64,000 nt of DNA, from NCBI GenBank assembly GCA_024400755.1, contig JAKSMG010000004.1:1-64000 (forward strand), in the 5' to 3' direction. The notes beneath the pieces are model-generated. The model worked only from the letters and a program-made list of their open reading frames with translations, was not told where the DNA came from and did not search any database. The first letter of the stretch is position 1. Every line of letters starts with the position of its first letter. The position numbers and the translations under genes were made by a program. The DNA comes from Bacteroidales bacterium. Lineage in GTDB: Bacteria; Bacteroidota; Bacteroidia; Bacteroidales; WCHB1-69. Positions 60,073 through 64,000 of the stretch are shown here, in pieces.

Positions 60073-61527
60073 TTAGAAATACAAATCTCTTTCGCCATTT
60101 TTAATGCGTTCTATACGTTTCAGCAATTCTTCACGGAACTTTTCATCCACATTGACGATATTGTTTTCAATCACCTTCCAACCCTTGGCGGCGACTTCTG
60201 GGGTGGCATAATCAACCAAGTATTCACTAAGTGTCAGAATGGCGTTCGGCGTACAATAACGCTTAATGAAGCCGGGAACGCTGAATTCCATAAAATGCTC
60301 GCCCGTACGTCCTAAACGATAGCAAGCCGTACAGAAACTCGGGATGAAGTTTTCATCTAATAATTCTTCGATGATTTCGCCCAAATTACGGTCATCGCCA
60401 ATCTTGAACTGCTCGCGGTGCAGGTTTTGGTTTTCAACTTTATCGCTATTTTTTTCTTCTTCTTCGTGATGATATTTATAGTCGCCAATCTGCAAATTGG
60501 TACCGCCATCGATTTGTGAAATGCCGTACTGAATGGCCTTGGCACGGAATTCGGCGGTTTCGCGAGCTGTCAAAATCATACCCGTATAAGGCACTGCCAA
60601 ACGGAAAATGGCAATAATCTTTTCAAAAGTTTCGTCATCAACAAAATACTTGGTATCGATATTCAAACCTGAAGCATCCTTGATACGCGGGAAAGAAATC
60701 GTGTGAGGACCAACATTGAAACAGGCCTCCAAGTGATTGGTATGACGAATCATTGCCAACACTTCGAAACGCCAATCGTAAAGGCCGAACAAAATGCCGA
60801 GACCGTTGTCGTCGATGCCGGCCTGCTGGGCACGGTCCATAGAAGTCAAGCGCCATTCATAATTTCCCTTGATGGTATTGGCCGGATGGTACCAGGTATA
60901 AGCTTCCGGGTGATAGGTTTCCTGGAAAATCTGATAGGTTCCGATACCGGCTTCCTTCACCGTGCGGAAACCTTCCACATCCAAAGGAGCGGCATTGATA
61001 TTGACACGACGAATAGAACCATTGCCCTTATGAACCGAATAGGCCAGACGAGTGGTGTGGGCAATAAATTCCGGTGAATATTTTGGAGATTCGCCATACA
61101 CCAAAATCAAACGCTTTTGACCGTCTTCTTCCAAGGCCTCGATATTGTGTACGAACTCCTCATCGGTAAGGGTGGTACGCACCTGTTCGTGGTTAGACGA
61201 ACGGAAACCGCAATACTTGCAATTGTTCACACAGTAATTTCCCACATAAAGAGGAGCAAAAAGCACGATACGATTTCCGTAGATACGGCGTTTCAACTCG
61301 CGGGCACCTTCCTTGATTTCTTCTACCAACTCAGGATCGGTCGTGTTGATGAGGACAGCGGTTTCCTCCATCGTCAAACGCTGTTTGTCCAATGATTTTT
61401 GAATCAGGGCACGGACGCGTTCCGGTGTGCTTTTCGTGTTGTTGATATAGTCCCAGATTTCTTCCGGGTCGATGAATGGTTTCCCTATTTCGTCGGGAAT
61501 ACGACATTTTTCAGGATTAAATTTCAT
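60073..61527 (-). CDS. hydG: [FeFe]-hydrogenase maturase HydG
   Basis: A 484-residue radical SAM tyrosine lyase that makes the CO and CN ligands of the [FeFe]-hydrogenase H-cluster. The radical SAM motif is CX3CX2C in NYCVNNCKYCGF; the C-terminal second cluster motif CX2CX22C is intact (FCTACYRLGRTGEHFMEF to KRYC). This second motif and the length separate it from ThiH. It follows a TM1266-type regulator gene by 32 bases. hydE, hydF and the hydrogenase itself are not in the window, so they must lie elsewhere. It implies fermentative hydrogen metabolism. Confidence 0.95.
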   Translation of the reverse strand: MKFNPEKCRIPDEIGKPFIDPEEIWDYINNTKSTPERVRALIQKSLDKQRLTMEETAVLINTTDPELVEEIKEGARELKRRIYGNRIVLFAPLYVGNYCVNNCKYCGFRSSNHEQVRTTLTDEEFVHNIEALEEDGQKRLILVYGESPKYSPEFIAHTTRLAYSVHKGNGSIRRVNINAAPLDVEGFRTVKEAGIGTYQIFQETYHPEAYTWYHPANTIKGNYEWRLTSMDRAQQAGIDDNGLGILFGLYDWRFEVLAMIRHTNHLEACFNVGPHTISFPRIKDASGLNIDTKYFVDDETFEKIIAIFRLAVPYTGMILTARETAEFRAKAIQYGISQIDGGTNLQIGDYKYHHEEEEKNSDKVENQNLHREQFKIGDDRNLGEIIEELLDENFIPSFCTACYRLGRTGEHFMEFSVPGFIKRYCTPNAILTLSEYLVDYATPEVAAKGWKVIENNIVNVDEKFREELLKRIERIKNGERDLYF

Positions 61528-61559
61528 AATTTATATAATTTAATGATTTATATTTGACT

Positions 61560-61841
61560 TTATACTGATAATGCGGTAACAGAAGCCGAGTGTATCGTTT
61601 TCTTGGCCACCATCGACTTGGCTTCGACATCGGCCAAACGGCCTAATTTGCCCGTCAAGGCACTGATTTGCTCAGTCGTTCCTTCAATGATGAGGGAAAT
61701 GAAATGAAGTCCGTGTTCACGCATCGGCAATCCCTGCCGAGCCAAAATAAGGTCGGCAAACTCCGAAAGGAGCAGATTAACCTGCGGAACTATGGTACGA
61801 TTGGAGATGAGTATGCTGATACTCCCTATTCTCTTTTCCAT
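61560..61841 (-). CDS. TM1266-family iron-only hydrogenase system regulator
   Basis: A 93-residue ACT/NikR-C-like ferredoxin-fold protein: RIGSISILISNRT, VNLLLSEFADLILARQGLPM, HFISLIIEGTTEQISALTGKLGRL. The family is named for its association with [FeFe]-hydrogenase maturation genes, as here with hydG directly downstream. Its mechanism is unproven. A -7 box lies about 90 bases upstream. Confidence 0.85.
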   Translation of the reverse strand: MEKRIGSISILISNRTIVPQVNLLLSEFADLILARQGLPMREHGLHFISLIIEGTTEQISALTGKLGRLADVEAKSMVAKKTIHSASVTALSV

Positions 61842-61931
61842 TGGAATTTCCTTTAGATTAGATATTTATAAAATTTTTATCTCATTTTCTTTGAAAAGAA
61901 TAAATCCTTTTCGCAGATTAAAATGATGATG

Positions 61932-61939
61932 CAAAGATA
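61932..61939 (-). promoter_or_regulatory. -7 promoter box for the TM1266-hydG operon
   Basis: TATCTTTG on the minus strand, match to TAnnTTTG, with a leader of about 85 bases before the ATG at 61841. Confidence 0.6.
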
Positions 61940-61957
61940 CTAAAAATGCCTAATATA

Positions 61958-63751
61958 TCAAGCGTTTTCTATCGTTTTTGCGATTTTTTCGATATTCAAC
62001 GAACGTGCCGACGCATCAATAATATCTTTGTAGATACCTCCTTTGTCATAAACTTCATCAGGATCGCCGCTTTGCTCCACGTGACCATCCTTCAGGGCAT
62101 AAATGACATCAGCATCAATAATCTGGGAAATACTATGGGAAATAATAATCACGGTACGATTTTGCTTAATTGCATCAATGCTGTTCTTAATCTGTTCAGT
62201 AGCAATGGCATCCAAACTGGCGGTAGGTTCGTCAAGGAAAATGATGGGAGGATTTTTCAAAAACAGTCGGGCAATGGCGATGCGTTGCTGTTGACCGCCG
62301 GAAAGTTCCTCGGCACTGCTTTCAAACTGCTTCGGCAAGCCCATAATCTGATCGTAAATATAAGCCTTCTTGGCGGCATCCACCACTTGTTCGTGAGTGG
62401 CGTTGGGATTACCATACAAAATATTTTCCTCAATGGTTCCATCAAAAATATGGTTCTTTTGCAATACAATACCAATATTGTCGCGTAAAAATTGGGTATC
62501 ATAGTCTTGCAAACTAACCCCGTCCAATGTAATGCTTCCACTGTCAGGATCATAAAATTTATCCAAAAGGTTCACAATCGTACTCTTACCCGCACCTGAA
62601 AGACCAACAAACGCCGTAATTTTTCCACTTTCGATAGTCATATTGATGTCGTGAAGTGCCTTTTTCCCGTTAGGATAAGTAAAATCGACATTCTTCAACT
62701 CAAAATTTCCAATAATCTTATCTGATTTATATTCACCTGACGGTTCAATATCCTTATCAGAATGAAGAATGCTGAAGAATCCTTCGGCATAGATGAGCGC
62801 ATCGTTCATATCATCGAAAATGCGCTGCAACTGCGTGATGGGGGCCACCACATTGCTGAACAACATCACGTGGTACATAATCTTACCGATACTCATACCA
62901 GGATAATCGATGAGAACCAAATAAGCCGTAAGGATGATAACGAGTACGGTACCGACTTGCTTCACGAAACTCTTAAGTCCGTTGTAATAGAAACTAACTT
63001 GACGAGTCTTCATCTGATTTTCGGTAACCTGGTTTTGAATATTCAATTGCTTGTCGCCTTCGATACGCTCACGATTGAAAGATTTGATGACATTGATGGA
63101 CTCAATGATATTCATAATGCCGTGACTTTTCATTTCCAGATAATGACGCATATCGCGTCGCCAACCCTTTAGCCGCTTGGCCTGACGATAAGTGATAAAG
63201 AAATAGACAGGCACGATGAAGAGTGCCACCAAACCCACATAGACATTAGCCATAAACATCAGGATAAGTGCCAATAAAGCACTGGTAAAAAGAGGCAACA
63301 AGTCGATGAAGAAATTTTGCACGGTTCGCGACAAACTGCTTACGCCCTGATCGATACGAGTTTGTAATTTGCCGGTTTCATTGTCATTTTGAGAGAAAAA
63401 AGCCATTTTGAAGGTCAGTACCTTTTCAATGACCGACTGTGCCAAATCCTTGGACACGAAGATGCGCATACGTTCGCCAAAATAGTTCTGCGCGAAAGTG
63501 ATGATGGCGGAAAGGATTTCCTTGCCCAACAACACAATCGTGATGATAGTAAGAATTTTGGCGGCCTTGCTCCAGGCAAAATCCGGGGCTCCCACCAACG
63601 AATTGACGGCATCCACGGTTCGGTCCAGCACGATGGCATTCACCTGCGCCATAAACGAACCCACCAAGGTTAAAATTAACGTAATGAAAACCAACCATTT
63701 ATATGGTTTTACAAAAGGTCGTATATTTTTGAAAAGTTGGAATAAATTCAA
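61958..63751 (-). CDS. ABC transporter, exporter type (TMD-NBD fusion)
   Basis: A 597-residue half-transporter with six membrane segments (residues about 1-320) and an ATPase containing Walker A GLSGAGKST, signature LSGGQQQR, Walker B PIIFLDEPTASLD and the switch His in IIISHSIS. It is a second MsbA-like exporter, only distantly similar to the one at 19791 outside ATPase motifs. Substrate unknown. It has its own -7 box, and hydG and its regulator are transcribed separately downstream. Confidence 0.88.
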   Translation of the reverse strand: MNLFQLFKNIRPFVKPYKWLVFITLILTLVGSFMAQVNAIVLDRTVDAVNSLVGAPDFAWSKAAKILTIITIVLLGKEILSAIITFAQNYFGERMRIFVSKDLAQSVIEKVLTFKMAFFSQNDNETGKLQTRIDQGVSSLSRTVQNFFIDLLPLFTSALLALILMFMANVYVGLVALFIVPVYFFITYRQAKRLKGWRRDMRHYLEMKSHGIMNIIESINVIKSFNRERIEGDKQLNIQNQVTENQMKTRQVSFYYNGLKSFVKQVGTVLVIILTAYLVLIDYPGMSIGKIMYHVMLFSNVVAPITQLQRIFDDMNDALIYAEGFFSILHSDKDIEPSGEYKSDKIIGNFELKNVDFTYPNGKKALHDINMTIESGKITAFVGLSGAGKSTIVNLLDKFYDPDSGSITLDGVSLQDYDTQFLRDNIGIVLQKNHIFDGTIEENILYGNPNATHEQVVDAAKKAYIYDQIMGLPKQFESSAEELSGGQQQRIAIARLFLKNPPIIFLDEPTASLDAIATEQIKNSIDAIKQNRTVIIISHSISQIIDADVIYALKDGHVEQSGDPDEVYDKGGIYKDIIDASARSLNIEKIAKTIENA

Positions 63752-63806
63752 GGTCTATAAAATTTTATATGTAACTAAAATAAATTATTGAGCATTAATT
63801 GAAATG

Positions 63807-63814
63807 CAAAAGTA
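63807..63814 (-). promoter_or_regulatory. -7 promoter box for the second ABC transporter gene
   Basis: TACTTTTG on the minus strand, match to TAnnTTTG, 55 bases before the ATG at 63751. Confidence 0.55.
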
Positions 63815-63867
63815 CATTTTTATTTGATAATATAAGTATGCGTGTAGGTGTATCTACAGAAAAATGA

Positions 63868-63875
63868 TACCTTTG
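63868..63875 (+). promoter_or_regulatory. -7 promoter box for the right-edge gene
   Basis: TACCTTTG, match to TAnnTTTG, divergent from the ABC transporter promoter. Confidence 0.5.
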
Positions 63876-63966
63876 CATATTCATCTTCTTAAAAATAATA
63901 CGATTCTAACTTTTCAAAAATTTTTTTTGAAAATGATGTAATAAATCTGATAATTTGTTGTCTATT

Positions 63967-64000
63967 ATGGCAGATGATCATCAAAAAAAACATTTCTACG
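63967..64000 (+). CDS. Start of an unidentified gene, cut by the window edge
   Basis: An ATG opens a frame reading MADDHQKKHFY to the end of the window, about 90 bases after a -7 box. Too short to identify; it could also be chance. Confidence 0.3.
   Translation, partial: MADDHQKKHFY

Overview
The window looks like chromosomal DNA of an anaerobic member of the Bacteroidales. Three kinds of evidence support this. Most transcription starts carry the Bacteroidota -7 box TAnnTTTG in place of a sigma-70 -10 box. Five secreted proteins end in a type IX secretion (T9SS) sorting domain. Gene content is typical of the phylum: the rpsU-xerC-hpf neighbourhood, a BI-1 protein, DUF4340 and DUF4476 proteins, RhuM genes, a fused RND pump/outer membrane factor, and the [FeFe]-hydrogenase maturase HydG. 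The genus cannot be named from the sequence.

1-26.9 kb is mostly core genome. It holds hpf/xerC/rpsU (minus strand), a DUF4340-ribD-IMPACT operon, rpoN-tcdA, a minus-strand lipoprotein-aspS-Wzz-O-antigen ligase cluster, a PHP phosphatase with TatD, a very long exported TldD-type protein with a glycosyltransferase, a nuclease-like EEP protein, an MsbA-like ABC transporter followed by mntP, lemA and a TPM protein, then tRNA-Gln-udk, BI-1, a SpoU methyltransferase and a DUF4476 protein.

26.9-44.5 kb is the accessory and most unusual part. Five paralogous T9SS-sorted beta-propeller-like surface proteins alternate with DNA-binding proteins: two RhuM genes (both broken) and two AlbA_2/Schlafen-type regulators. 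The junctions between genes are near-identical DNA blocks: the regulator 3' end plus surface-protein signal peptide, and the surface-protein sorting domain plus intergenic hairpin plus regulator 5' end. The middles of both gene types are divergent. One surface gene has a swapped sorting domain, one has a chimeric 5' end, and an IS5-family transposase sits inside the array. I read this as a recombining cassette array that diversifies paired regulator/surface-protein units.

44.6-51.5 kb is a TetR-controlled efflux operon (tetR, lipoprotein, membrane fusion protein, RND pump fused to a TolC-like protein). 51.5-64 kb holds an intergenic repeat cluster, a methyltransferase whose leader carries a 168 bp MITE-like element (a second copy lies at 4.6 kb), a PNGase F-like amidase, an LpxH-like hydrolase, era, the trkA/trkH potassium system, tRNA-Arg(CCT), a lipocalin, hydG with its TM1266-type regulator, a second ABC exporter, and the start of an unidentified gene at the right edge.
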